Source: Thioflexithrix psekupsensis
Lineage (GTDB): Bacteria; Pseudomonadota; Gammaproteobacteria; Beggiatoales; Beggiatoaceae
Assembly (NCBI RefSeq): GCF_002149925.1
Contig: NZ_MSLT01000023.1
Span: 833,817 to 897,816 of the forward strand
Reading direction: 5' to 3'
DNA length: 64,000 nucleotides
The notes under the pieces were generated by a model. It did not search any database. It was not told the DNA's origin and saw only the letters and a list, made by a program, of their open reading frames with translations. This document shows, one piece after another, positions 37,309 to 46,778 of the stretch; position 1 is the first letter of the stretch, and every line of letters begins with the position of its first letter. The position numbers and the translations under genes are program-made.

Positions 37309-39759
37309 TTACAATTTTTTCATTTGTCCATTTAAACGCAAACTATTCATCACCACACTAATAGAACTGAATGACATCGCTAATGCGGCCGTAATGGGAT
37401 GTAAAGTTTGCAAATAACTGGGCGCATCTTGAAACAACATTAAAACGCCCATAGCGACGGGAATTAAAATGATATTGTAGGCAAAAGCCCAGAACAAATT
37501 TTGTCGAATTGTGCGCAATGTCGCCCGACTTAAACGCAACGCCCGCAACAATCCCCGCGGATCAGAACCCACTAATGTCACACTGGCGGTTTCAATCGCC
37601 ACATCCGCGCCCGTTCCCATTGCCACACCCACATCCGCTTGTGCCAAGGCAGGCGCGTCGTTAATGCCATCGCCCACCATCGCTACCACCAAACCTTGTT
37701 GTTGCAATTCTTTTACTTTCAATAACTTATCTTCAGGCAACACGTCAGCATACACTTCTTCTATGCCCACTGTTTTCGCAATACGATGTGCGGTGGCGGC
37801 ATTGTCTCCCGTCATAAGTAACACGCGCAACGATGCCGCTTTCAAGGCCGTCACTGCTTCGGTCGCGCCGGGGCGTAACGTGTCTGACAAAATGAAGGCC
37901 GCAACGATGTTCCCGTCTATCGCCATCCATAATACCGTATAACCTTCTTGCTGCACTTGTTCCGCTTCGGCGATAAAAGCGGTCGCATTTTGTTGTTCTA
38001 TATCAATCCCTTGTTGCTGCATCAAACGGCGATTGCCCAGTAAAACGGTCTGCTGATTCACCGTAGCCCGCACGCCATGCCCGGTCAACGCGGTAAAGTG
38101 GTCGATGTCATGTAATATTAACTGTTGTTCTTGTGCTGCTTGTACTATTGCCAGCGCGAGGGGATGTTCGGAGGCGTGTTCTACCGAAGCCGCATAACAC
38201 AGTAAACGGGCGGGGGTATCGTGCCAATCGGGTGCGGGAATAATACGATGTAAAGTGGGACGGCCTTGAGTCAAAGTCCCTGTTTTATCTAATAAAATGG
38301 CTTGTACTTCTCCCATGCGCATCATGGCTTGACTGTGACGGAATAAAATCCCATGTCGTGCGCCATTCCCCATGCCCACCACTAAAGCCGTCGGAGTCGC
38401 CAAACCCAGCGCACACGGACACGCAATCACTAAAACCGCCACCAAACGCAAAGTGGCATCGCTGACACTGGCACCACTCAGCCACCACACCAGAAATGTG
38501 AAAACCGCAATCGTCACCACTATGGGAACAAAAACCGCAGAAATCCGATCCACCAAAGCCTGAATATCGGCCTTCGATCCCTGCGCTTCTTCCACCATAC
38601 GAATAATACGCGCCAACGCACTGTCCCGTCCCACGTGGGTTGCACGGATTCGTAAGCGACCTTGTAGATTAAGCGTAGAACCAAAAACCCGATCCCCCAC
38701 CTGTTTATCAACGGGTAAGCTTTCGCCGGTGAGGAGAGATTCATTCACGGCCGACTCACCTTGTATAACTTCACCATCAACAGGAATTTGTTGTCCCGGC
38801 CGCACGTGAATCACATCACCGGGCATCACTTCTGCTAAGGATAATTCTACAATTTGGCCATTTCGTTCAACTTCAGCGGTTTTAGCTTGTAGTCCAATTA
38901 ATTGTTTTAAGGCCTGATTGGTGCGGCTTTTGGCGCGTAATTCTAATAATTTTCCCACTTTAATCAAGGTGATAATCGCGGCCGCAGTTTCAAAAAAAAC
39001 ATGCCCCTGATGTAAACCTAAGGTGATCGCCACGGAGTAAAAATACGCCACCGACGATCCCAACACGACTAAAACATCCATATTGGCCGCGCTATTTTTC
39101 AAACTGTGCCACGCGCCAATGTAATAATCGCGTCCTGTGTAAAACTGCACGGGAGTCGCCAAGGCCCAAAATAAAAAATTAACCCACGTCGCATGACTCC
39201 ATTCCCCCAAAAGATGAAAGTCTCTCCCCATGCTCAGAATAAACAATGGTAAAGTAAAAATAATACCCACAATAAGCGCGAAATAATGTTGTTTTAAATG
39301 CTGAGTTAATGGGTCTGTTTGTGTCTCTACCGCTTGATCAATAACAACGCCATACCCAGCTTGTTTTAAGTGGTGAATTAATTCATCTGGATTAAATTGT
39401 TCAGCCACATATTCAATATAAGCTATTTCGGTGGCGAAATTAACCCGTGCCGCCACCACGCCATGCTCTTGTCGCAACAGACCTTCAACCGCCGCCGCAC
39501 ATCCCGCGCAACTCATGCCGGTGACTTGAAATTGTTGTTGCTGAACAGAAACTTGAAAGCCTGCTTGTTCAATGTGTTGGCGTAATTTTTCCCACGTCAG
39601 TGTGGCGGTGTTATAGCGTAAGGTGAGTTGTTCATTGCCGAAATTGACACTGGCCGATTGTACGCCGTCAAGTTGTTTTACGGTATTTTCTACCGTGATC
39701 GCGCATCCCGCACAGCTCATGCCGTGTATGGGTATCATTAATTGTTGTTCAGTTGCCAT
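37309..39759 (-). CDS. copA: Copper-translocating P-type ATPase with two heavy-metal-binding domains
   Basis: About 816 residues. Two N-terminal HMA domains each bear GMSCAGCA. Membrane helices follow, with the transport motif [11 protein letters not shown], phosphorylation motif [17 protein letters not shown] and the hinge [18 protein letters not shown]. It exports Cu(I) from the cytosol at the expense of ATP. AGGAGC precedes the ATG at 39759; a GTG 30 bases upstream is less likely. The gene converges on the GGDEF-EAL gene with no space between stops. Confidence 0.95.
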   Translation of the reverse strand: MATEQQLMIPIHGMSCAGCAITVENTVKQLDGVQSASVNFGNEQLTLRYNTATLTWEKLRQHIEQAGFQVSVQQQQFQVTGMSCAGCAAAVEGLLRQEHGVVAARVNFATEIAYIEYVAEQFNPDELIHHLKQAGYGVVIDQAVETQTDPLTQHLKQHYFALIVGIIFTLPLFILSMGRDFHLLGEWSHATWVNFLFWALATPVQFYTGRDYYIGAWHSLKNSAANMDVLVVLGSSVAYFYSVAITLGLHQGHVFFETAAAIITLIKVGKLLELRAKSRTNQALKQLIGLQAKTAEVERNGQIVELSLAEVMPGDVIHVRPGQQIPVDGEVIQGESAVNESLLTGESLPVDKQVGDRVFGSTLNLQGRLRIRATHVGRDSALARIIRMVEEAQGSKADIQALVDRISAVFVPIVVTIAVFTFLVWWLSGASVSDATLRLVAVLVIACPCALGLATPTALVVGMGNGARHGILFRHSQAMMRMGEVQAILLDKTGTLTQGRPTLHRIIPAPDWHDTPARLLCYAASVEHASEHPLALAIVQAAQEQQLILHDIDHFTALTGHGVRATVNQQTVLLGNRRLMQQQGIDIEQQNATAFIAEAEQVQQEGYTVLWMAIDGNIVAAFILSDTLRPGATEAVTALKAASLRVLLMTGDNAATAHRIAKTVGIEEVYADVLPEDKLLKVKELQQQGLVVAMVGDGINDAPALAQADVGVAMGTGADVAIETASVTLVGSDPRGLLRALRLSRATLRTIRQNLFWAFAYNIILIPVAMGVLMLFQDAPSYLQTLHPITAALAMSFSSISVVMNSLRLNGQMKKL

Positions 39760-39921
39760 TTTATTGAAATGCTCCTGTAAAAAAAACACCGTTTATCTTG
39801 TAAAAAATACCATGTCTATGATGTGAACTTGAGTTTAATGATCTGACCATTTACATTTCTGCTTAATAATAGATTGATCATTTATTTCAAAAAACAATAT
39901 CTTTGCATTAGGAGATTTATC

Positions 39922-40614
39922 ATGTCCGAATTATCAGCCGTAAAACACAATCAATATGCACGACGCATTCGCCTATTACAACAACGTTTGGCATGGATGA
40001 GAACCCGCACGTTTGGCCCCTTAGTAAAACGCTCTTTTGATGTACTTGTTTCAGGTTTATTATTGCTTATTTTACTGATACCGGGGTTATTAACGATTTT
40101 AATTATCCGTTTAGATTCGTCGGGACCTGCCTTTTTTGCGCAAAAACGAGTGGGACGACATGGGCGATTGTTTTTGATGTGGAAATTTCGCTCCATGTGT
40201 ATTGATGCAGAACAACGTTTAGCTACGTTAAAACAGCAAAATGAAATCGCGGATAATGTGAATTTTAAAATGAAACGAGACCCTAGAATTACGCGAGTGG
40301 GGGGATTTATTCGTAAGTTTTCAATTGATGAAATGCCACAATTGTGGAATGTGTTTATTGGGGATATGTCTTTGGTTGGGCCGCGTCCGCCATTGCCGCG
40401 AGAAGTCGCCCAATATACGCCTTACGAGCGGCAACGTTTAGCGGTAAAGCCTGGGATTACTTGCGTTTGGCAAGTGTCGGGACGTTCGGATATTCCTTTT
40501 AAACAACAAGTAGAAATGGATTTGCATTATATCGCTAATCAGTCGTTTTTTTACGATATTATCTTGTTATTAAAAACCATTCCTGCGGTGTTGAAAGCAA
40601 AAGGAGCTTATTAA
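39922..40614 (+). CDS. Bacterial sugar transferase (undecaprenyl-phosphate glycosyl-1-phosphotransferase)
   Basis: About 230 residues. A single membrane hairpin (VSGLLLLILLIPGLLTILII) is followed by the cytoplasmic catalytic domain: FAQKRVGRHGRLFLMWKFRSM, DPRITRVGGFIRKFSIDEMPQLWNV and PGITCVWQVSGRS. It loads the first sugar-phosphate onto undecaprenyl phosphate for exopolysaccharide or O-antigen synthesis. It is the short form, without the N-terminal CoA-binding-like domain. AGGAG precedes the ATG at 39922. Confidence 0.93.
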   Translation: MSELSAVKHNQYARRIRLLQQRLAWMRTRTFGPLVKRSFDVLVSGLLLLILLIPGLLTILIIRLDSSGPAFFAQKRVGRHGRLFLMWKFRSMCIDAEQRLATLKQQNEIADNVNFKMKRDPRITRVGGFIRKFSIDEMPQLWNVFIGDMSLVGPRPPLPREVAQYTPYERQRLAVKPGITCVWQVSGRSDIPFKQQVEMDLHYIANQSFFYDIILLLKTIPAVLKAKGAY

Positions 40615-40617
40615 GTA

Positions 40618-40929
40618 TTAATCATAATGCTTACGTTCGGATCGACGACGGCCTGCACGTTGAACAATGACCCCGTGAATATCAGAAAATCCACTAATTT
40701 CTAAAGTGGGATAATTTGCATTAAGCGGTTTTAAATAATAACGGTCATTTTCAATGTGCAATTGTCGAAAGATATATTCGCCATTCATCTGCGCCAAGAC
40801 ATAAGCCCCTGAAACAGCTCTGCCATCAGGGTCAATAATAATAATATGTCCTTCTTCAAATTCAGGCGACATACTGTCACCTAATACACGCAATGCAAAC
40901 GGTTCATTGCCACAACTGCCTTCACTCAT
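40618..40929 (-). CDS. S24/LexA-like peptidase-fold protein lacking a DNA-binding domain
   Basis: 103 residues that cover only the LexA/UmuD-type catalytic fold. The nucleophile Ser is present in VLGDSMSPEFEEGHIII. The position aligning with the general-base Lys of LexA (in EVTVKRL) reads EYIFRQL, so the Lys appears to be Arg. There is no helix-turn-helix. It may be an inactive or signalling relative. It converges with the sugar transferase with 3 bases between stops. Confidence 0.75.
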   Translation of the reverse strand: MSEGSCGNEPFALRVLGDSMSPEFEEGHIIIIDPDGRAVSGAYVLAQMNGEYIFRQLHIENDRYYLKPLNANYPTLEISGFSDIHGVIVQRAGRRRSERKHYD

Positions 40930-41080
40930 GGCTTATTCTCCTTATTATTTAGCGGGTTATTTCGATCTTGACGTGGGCTGACTTTCTGCTACATTAGCAA
41001 AGAGTAAAATGCTAATTTTACCATGATCTAATGTTACACCAAACATAACAATAACACGCTATCAAGCGGGGGAGTCTCCC

Positions 41081-41359
41081 ATGACAATCGCCACCCATTC
41101 CTTACCACGCGCCGCTCGTCGTCGCACGGCTGAACCCCTGCGCCCACCGTGGGCAGCCGATGATTTTTTACAAAAATGCGCCCATTGTGGTGATTGTGTG
41201 CGGGCATGTCCCGAAGGCGTATTGGAAAAAGATAAGCGCGGCCGTCCTTTTCTCAATCTGGAAGCAGGAACGTGTACTTTTTGTCAAGCCTGCGTGCGCG
41301 TATGCAGTACAGGCGCATTGTTCTCCGATGCAGAACAAGAACCGCGAGTGATTTCTTGA
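41081..41359 (+). CDS. Short NapF-like ferredoxin, 2[4Fe-4S]
   Basis: 92 residues with CAHCGDCVRACPEGVL and CTFCQACVRVCSTGAL, two cysteine quartets like those in the N-terminal half of NapF. It is about half the usual NapF length, and no nap genes are adjacent. A strong GGGGGAG ribosome site precedes the ATG. A role in electron transfer is likely; a link to nitrate reductase is speculative. Confidence 0.8.
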   Translation: MTIATHSLPRAARRRTAEPLRPPWAADDFLQKCAHCGDCVRACPEGVLEKDKRGRPFLNLEAGTCTFCQACVRVCSTGALFSDAEQEPRVIS

Positions 41360-41386
41360 GTTGAAAGGCACTTAAAAAATGACACA

Positions 41387-41408
41387 CTCCCATGCTGGCG
41401 CGTGGGAG
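41387..41408. repeat. Short hairpin repeat
   Basis: CTCCCA (41387-41392) pairs with TGGGAG (41403-41408). It lies between convergent genes and could serve as a bidirectional terminator or be a short palindromic repeat. Confidence 0.45.
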
Positions 41409-41431
41409 CGAGAAGGACACTGACAAAAATG

Positions 41432-43390
41432 CTAAGGTTTAGCGGTTTGCGACTGACGATTTATTTTACTTTCCGTCGCGCTCAACATCTCTGGTGTGCA
41501 ATACGTTGCGCACTGCCGCGCCAATACTTGAGCCGATGGTTTGCGTTGGTTCAAACGCGACTCTAGTAATTCATCTAAAGTACGTTGGGCTTCTTGCTGG
41601 TCTTGCCATAATTTTTGGGTTTCATGGCGGGCTTTTTGTAATTCTTCTTGTAAGGTTTGCGTCGCCAGTTGGGCTTGAAATGCCCGTTCAAATGCAAAAT
41701 CTCTGTCCTGTTTTAAAGTGTCCGAATAACGATTTAATTCACTTTGTGCCACGTATAAAGTTTCTATTTTTAAAGTTAAATGATAAATTTCTCCCACTAA
41801 TCCAAACAATAAGACCCCTATGCCCGCCCACAATAGCAAACGCATTTTTTTAAAACGATGTTGTCTTATTTGTGAGGCTTCTAAAAAACTTTCTTGTGCG
41901 GCTTTGATGTGCTGGCGATACTGCTGCGGAAATTCTGCCAATAACGCCAAGCGTCCTGTTGTCCACAGATAACCCGGAGCGCGTTGACTCCGCTCCCATT
42001 GCTGCGCATCGTAGGCCACCACTTGACGCAACAGTAAACATTGTTGTTGTTGCTGTTGCCAACGACGCAGCAGCGGCCATTGATCAAAGAATATCGGCCG
42101 ACTGATTTGTACACTTAATTCGGGCTGTTCACTCACCAAACGGATCAATTGCCAATCCTCTCGATGTAAACGTTGCAACAGCAGAAAAATATCCACTTGC
42201 CGATCCATTCCATAGCACAATTGGCTTAAACGTAAAACAGGATAAGTGGGCTGTCCTTGTTCATCTAAACGCATTAATTGACTGATAATCCGCCAAAAAC
42301 GCGCTTGTTCTTCGGTCGTGAGCTGATCGTAGTGTTGTTGTAAGCTGCGTTCAATGATCGCTTTACTGCCACCAATATGGGTCAGCGTGAGATCATCCAT
42401 CGCCTGATGGGGATTTTTTTGTCGCCGTTGCCACAGTTGACTGAGGGTAAATTGTAATTCTGCTAAGGTGCATAATCGCATTTTATATTCATTGATAAAA
42501 TGCCTCACCATTACCGCTTCCCATGCAAATTCTGTATTTTTTACAGGCGCAGTGATCGCTTGATGTACGTCTTGGAGCGATAAGGGAGTCATCAATACCG
42601 CGTTTTGGATACAAGTTTGATACAATAACGCATGGTGTTGCAGCCGCGCCAAAGCCTCGCTGTCTAGTGTGATAATGACCGAAAAACGACTGTGTGCCGC
42701 ACTGGCGGCATGTAATAAACTGTTGATAAATAAAGTGGTGGCCACGGGGTCTTGTTGAGAGTGATACAACTGCTCCCACTGATCCACATATAAAATCACT
42801 TGTTCGGTGTACGCATCAAGTAATTTTGGTAAATAATTAAGTAAATCATCAGCTTGTGTTATTTTTATCGGATCAAGGGGACGCGGAGTGGTGGCTTGAT
42901 TCAACAGATGATTCAAAGTCGCCAGCGGTTGACTGCCCGGTTGCATGATGAGAACACGCAAATAACGCCATTGTTCAAGCGGCCGCCGCGCCAATTCTGG
43001 AATTAAACCCGCACGAATCACTGAACTTTTACCACTGCCACTCGGCCCAATCAGTGATAAAAAACGTGTGCGATTGGGGGTGTGCCATTTTTGGATTTTT
43101 TTCCACAATTGCTGGATTAACGCGGTTTGACCGAAAAAATGTAAACTATCGCGTTCGGTAAAAGGATGAAATCCCGCATAAGGACAGTGCAGCGAATTAC
43201 TATTGGCGAGATTAAATTGTTCTAAGCCGTGCCGATCATTGGCGGTGATCACCAAATGACTGAGGGTGCCAGAGAGAATCGTTTGACCTCGTGAGTCAAT
43301 TTTTAGGTCTAACATGTCAAGTTGCCTTGCAGAGTACGGATGTTGTGATAATTTTTGGTTGGCACGTGGAAAACGGCGAAAAACGGTCAT
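41432..43390 (-). CDS. nSTAND1-type NTPase with C-terminal membrane helix and coiled coil
   Basis: 652 residues. A lead segment CPYAGFHPFTERDSLHFFG precedes a P-loop (IGPSGSGKSSVIRAG), Walker B (VILYVDQWEQLY) and the conserved helical region of the nSTAND1 class. A transmembrane helix (LLLWAGIGVLLFGLVGEIYHL, near residue 545) and a terminal coiled coil follow. STAND NTPases act as switches in signalling or phage defence, normally with WD40 or TPR sensors and an effector; neither is visible here. It stands alone and divergent from the glycosyltransferases. Confidence 0.75.
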   Translation of the reverse strand: MTVFRRFPRANQKLSQHPYSARQLDMLDLKIDSRGQTILSGTLSHLVITANDRHGLEQFNLANSNSLHCPYAGFHPFTERDSLHFFGQTALIQQLWKKIQKWHTPNRTRFLSLIGPSGSGKSSVIRAGLIPELARRPLEQWRYLRVLIMQPGSQPLATLNHLLNQATTPRPLDPIKITQADDLLNYLPKLLDAYTEQVILYVDQWEQLYHSQQDPVATTLFINSLLHAASAAHSRFSVIITLDSEALARLQHHALLYQTCIQNAVLMTPLSLQDVHQAITAPVKNTEFAWEAVMVRHFINEYKMRLCTLAELQFTLSQLWQRRQKNPHQAMDDLTLTHIGGSKAIIERSLQQHYDQLTTEEQARFWRIISQLMRLDEQGQPTYPVLRLSQLCYGMDRQVDIFLLLQRLHREDWQLIRLVSEQPELSVQISRPIFFDQWPLLRRWQQQQQQCLLLRQVVAYDAQQWERSQRAPGYLWTTGRLALLAEFPQQYRQHIKAAQESFLEASQIRQHRFKKMRLLLWAGIGVLLFGLVGEIYHLTLKIETLYVAQSELNRYSDTLKQDRDFAFERAFQAQLATQTLQEELQKARHETQKLWQDQQEAQRTLDELLESRLNQRKPSAQVLARQCATYCTPEMLSATESKINRQSQTAKP

Positions 43391-43454
43391 TTTTTGATTA
43401 AGCAGAAATGATGCCGACCCTGATCCATTTTTACAATTGTTGTGGGGAGTATTG

Positions 43455-44255
43455 ATGACGGTAAAAATATCGGCTTATTTAATTGCTTTTAATGAAGCCC
43501 GTAAAATTAAAGCAGCCATTGAAAGTGTGTTGTGGGCAGATGAAGTGGTGGTGGTGGATTCCTTCAGCACCGATAATACCGCAGACATCGCGCAACAATT
43601 GGGCGCAACCGTGGTGCAAGTGCCATTTTCAGGATTCGGTGAATTGCGCAACGCTGCCCTTGCTGCGTGTGCGGGAGAATGGATTTTTAGCCTTGATTGT
43701 GATGAACGGTGTACAGCCGAAGTGCGTGAGGAAATTTTAACGGTGATCGCCAATGATACACCGCCGCATGAATTATATTTAGTGCCTCGTCGTAATTTTT
43801 TCATGGGGCGTTGGATTCGTCATTCAGGTTGGTATCCGAATTTTCGACAACCGCAATTATTTCGACGTGGTGCGATGTCTTACTCTTTGGACGCGGTACA
43901 TGAAGGTTTTGTGAGTCACAGTCAATTACCTGTGGGACAATTACAGCAAGCTATTTGGCAAATGCCTTTTGAGAATTTTCACGAGGTAATTCGTAAAGCC
44001 AATCGTTATTCCGATTTGGGCGCGGTGCGTTTACAACAACGTCAAGTGACGATGGGGATGGCCTTGCGTCATGGCTTATGGGCATTTACTAAGCATTATG
44101 TGTTTAAAGCGGGATTTTTAGACGGTTGGGCGGGATTTGTGATTGCGTTGGGGAATTTTGAAGGCACGTTTTACCGCTACGCCAAAGCCTATGAAAAACA
44201 ACAACATTGGTCTTTACCCGCTTCTTCTCCCTTGAGACGTTCTGATGAATCATGA
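43455..44255 (+). CDS. Glycosyltransferase family 2, WaaE/KdtX-like (LPS core)
   Basis: About 266 residues with the GT-A signature VVVVDSFSTDNTADIAQQLGA, FSLDCDERCT and the RHSGWYPNFRQPQLFRRG segment that marks the WaaE/KdtX group, which adds glucose to the LPS inner core. GGGAG precedes the ATG at 43455. The 3' end overlaps the next glycosyltransferase by 11 bases. Confidence 0.85.
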   Translation: MTVKISAYLIAFNEARKIKAAIESVLWADEVVVVDSFSTDNTADIAQQLGATVVQVPFSGFGELRNAALAACAGEWIFSLDCDERCTAEVREEILTVIANDTPPHELYLVPRRNFFMGRWIRHSGWYPNFRQPQLFRRGAMSYSLDAVHEGFVSHSQLPVGQLQQAIWQMPFENFHEVIRKANRYSDLGAVRLQQRQVTMGMALRHGLWAFTKHYVFKAGFLDGWAGFVIALGNFEGTFYRYAKAYEKQQHWSLPASSPLRRSDES

Positions 44256-45087
44256 TCCCCGTCCAGTCAAAATCAGTGTCATTATCACAACGTATAATCG
44301 TCCTGATGCGTTGGAGATGGTATTATTTTCCTTTGTCGGTCAAAAAAATGCGCCTGCATTTGAAGTGATTATTGCTGACGATGGTTCTACGGAAGATACG
44401 ACATGGTTGATTCAACAATGGCAAGATCGAGTGTTACCGTTTAACTTATTTCACAGTTGGCAGGCGGATGAAGGTTTCCGTGCGGCGGCCAGTCGTAATC
44501 GTGCGGCGGCGCGGGCGCGGGGAGAATATTTGTTATTTGTGGATGGGGATTGTGTGGTTTTTCCTGATTTTGTGGCGCGACATTGGGCTTTGGCGCGTGG
44601 GGGTTGGTTTGTTGCGGGGAGTCGCTTGTTGTTGGATTCTGCGCCTACGCAAGCGTGTTTGACGGGAAAATTGCCTTCTCCCGTCGAATGGTCGTGGTCA
44701 ATGTGGGGGGCGATTTGGCGTAAAAAAGGCGTGAATCGTTTGTTGCCTTTGCTGCGTTTACCCGATGGATTTTGGCGCAAACTGCATCCACGGCGGTGGA
44801 AAGGCGTGCGCACGTGTAATTTAGGCGTGTGGCGTGGTGATTTTCTGGCGATCAATGGTTTTGATGAAACGTTTACGGGCTGGGGTTTTGAAGATGCGGA
44901 TTTAGCGGTGCGATTAATGGCCGTGGGCATCGGTCATAAAAGCGGTCGGTTTGCTGTTCCCGTTGTGCATTTGTGGCACGAAGAGCGGCCGCGTGCCGAT
45001 GAACCCCGAAATTGGCAACGTTTACAACAAACTTTACGCGGGGAAATGTCGCCTTATGCGGTTAATGGCGTGGCGCAATATTTTTAA
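44245..45087 (+). CDS. Glycosyltransferase family 2 with galactosyltransferase-type C-terminal region
   Basis: 280 residues: GT-A start SVIITTYNRPDALEMVL, DDGSTEDT, the metal-binding DxD-like VDGDCVVFPDF, and a C-terminal NGFDETFTGWGFEDADLAVRL motif typical of the glyco_transf_7C region. It is translated from within the end of the preceding glycosyltransferase gene. The acceptor is probably LPS or exopolysaccharide; donor unknown. Confidence 0.87.
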   Translation: MNHDPRPVKISVIITTYNRPDALEMVLFSFVGQKNAPAFEVIIADDGSTEDTTWLIQQWQDRVLPFNLFHSWQADEGFRAAASRNRAAARARGEYLLFVDGDCVVFPDFVARHWALARGGWFVAGSRLLLDSAPTQACLTGKLPSPVEWSWSMWGAIWRKKGVNRLLPLLRLPDGFWRKLHPRRWKGVRTCNLGVWRGDFLAINGFDETFTGWGFEDADLAVRLMAVGIGHKSGRFAVPVVHLWHEERPRADEPRNWQRLQQTLRGEMSPYAVNGVAQYF

Positions 45088-45096
45088 GTCATTGAT

Positions 45097-45789
45097 TTAT
45101 AAAAAATTATTTTCACAGCTATAAATAAAAGTCTGCATGTAGCGTTCAGTCCATGCTTGACCAAATATCGTATTCATAAAAGGTTTACCCGGTGAATGCT
45201 GAATATGGTGTTGTTGGTATAATTGTAATTCTTTAGCGGCTGTTATTTGACCCGTTTCGTGACAGAGAAAATGGTTTGTCCACTGTTGCCAATAGGTTTC
45301 AAATGCGGCAATTAATGCGGCTAATTCGCTGGGTTGTTTCGGTCGGCTATAGAGACAAATGGGAGAAAAATAACACGCCCAATCAGGAATCGTTTGTTCT
45401 AACGATAATTGTTGTGAATAATATTGATAACTTTCTTGTAAAGTATCTGTTAATTGCTGCACTAATCTTGCATTAGAATTAACCCATTGTAAATCAGTCA
45501 CTGCAACGTAAGGCTGACCCTGAAACGCCACATATTCTACCGCTAAAACAGGAATATGTGCGGCATTTAAAGGATAAGCCATAATTAAAATCACTTCTGC
45601 TTTGCGATTAATAATATGCAAGGCACGAATTTGACAGCCAAAATGATGTTGTAATAATAACGAATTTAATACCGTGTCACTTTTACCTTTTACGCTTAAT
45701 AACCAATCGGGTAAATCGACAATATGCCACTGGTTTTGTGCGGTTAAAAAATCCCACATCGGTTTAAAAAGAGAATCAGGGTTTATCAT
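45097..45789 (-). CDS. Ferredoxin-dependent bilin reductase (HY2/PcyA family)-like protein
   Basis: 230 residues. The middle has AEVILIMAYPLNAAHIPVL then YVAFQGQPYVAVTDLQ, the later part FSPICLYSRPKQPSEL, and the C-terminus AKELQLYQQHHIQHSP with FGQAWTERYM. This order matches ferredoxin-dependent bilin reductases, which reduce biliverdin to phytobilins. The family is best known from phototrophs and their phages. It overlaps the end of a periplasmic binding protein gene by 14 bases. No haem oxygenase or phytochrome gene is in view, so the substrate is uncertain. Confidence 0.7.
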   Translation of the reverse strand: MINPDSLFKPMWDFLTAQNQWHIVDLPDWLLSVKGKSDTVLNSLLLQHHFGCQIRALHIINRKAEVILIMAYPLNAAHIPVLAVEYVAFQGQPYVAVTDLQWVNSNARLVQQLTDTLQESYQYYSQQLSLEQTIPDWACYFSPICLYSRPKQPSELAALIAAFETYWQQWTNHFLCHETGQITAAKELQLYQQHHIQHSPGKPFMNTIFGQAWTERYMQTFIYSCENNFL

Positions 45790-46729
45790 GAAAGATCATG
45801 TCATCTGTGATAGGAATAGAATAGAGGGCGGCTGCTAATTGTGCGAAACCATTTACAATATAATGAGAGACACTAGACAATTGTGAACTGGGTAAGGGAT
45901 AAAAGCGATTATTTTTTATTGCCGATAAGTGAGAAAAAACAGCGTGTTGCTTGATTTGTTGTTTTAAATCATCAGGATTATCAGTCAAAGTTAATTCAAT
46001 AAAAACATCAGGTTGCCACAGTAACAAGGCTTCTTCGCTGAGTGATTGATAACCAATAATACCTTGTTCACGGGCAATATTAATCGCACCTAAACGAGTT
46101 AATAAATGATCTAATAATGTGTCTCCACCAATAATATAAGATTGATCCCGAATGATCACCCGTAATGGTGAATGATGATGAGGGCGTTTTGTTTCTATCA
46201 AAGCCAAACGCTGTCTCATGGCGAGAATGAGTTGTTCTGCTGACGTTTCTACCGCTAATAATTGACCTAATAGACGAATATTATTTTCTATATCTTCTAT
46301 TTGTGAGAATTGTTTAAACTGAAACACGAATGCGCCACTTTTCTGCAATAAAATCACTGTTTCGGCACGGCTGTAATGGGCGACTAGAATCAGATCGGGT
46401 TTTAAGGTTAAAATCAATTCAGGATTAGACGGAATGGCAGGCGGTAAATCACGGCGATGCGCGATATTGCTATATTTCTTATCTCGTGCCAATTCGCTCA
46501 CAGCAATAATTCGTTCTAAAGCGACCAAATGCAGCAATAATTCATCGGTGGCTAGGGTTTGAGAAATAATGCGTTGTGGCGCGGCCGAAAGCGTAAATAT
46601 CTGCCCACTGGCATCTTGAATCTGGCGCGGAAAATCGGCCGCAAATCCCCCCCGAAATGACAAAATAAGTATCATTAACGGTAACATCATCGGGTAAAAA
46701 TAAAACTCGGCAAGGTGATTTTGTTTCAT
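45776..46729 (-). CDS. FecB/BtuF-like ABC transporter substrate-binding protein
   Basis: 317 residues: a signal peptide (MMLPLMILILSFRGGFA), then the cobalamin/Fe3+-siderophore-binding (TroA-like) fold with RIISQTLATDELLLHLVALERIIAVS and NPELILTLKPDLILVAHY. Members bind vitamin B12, haem or siderophores in the periplasm. No permease or ATPase gene accompanies it. It is translationally coupled to the bilin-reductase-like gene, suggesting a tetrapyrrole or iron link; that is inference. Confidence 0.8.
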   Translation of the reverse strand: MKQNHLAEFYFYPMMLPLMILILSFRGGFAADFPRQIQDASGQIFTLSAAPQRIISQTLATDELLLHLVALERIIAVSELARDKKYSNIAHRRDLPPAIPSNPELILTLKPDLILVAHYSRAETVILLQKSGAFVFQFKQFSQIEDIENNIRLLGQLLAVETSAEQLILAMRQRLALIETKRPHHHSPLRVIIRDQSYIIGGDTLLDHLLTRLGAINIAREQGIIGYQSLSEEALLLWQPDVFIELTLTDNPDDLKQQIKQHAVFSHLSAIKNNRFYPLPSSQLSSVSHYIVNGFAQLAAALYSIPITDDMIFHDKP

Positions 46730-46778
46730 CGGTTGTTAATGTTACACTGAATATTTCTTTATCTTTGGAATGGCTCAC

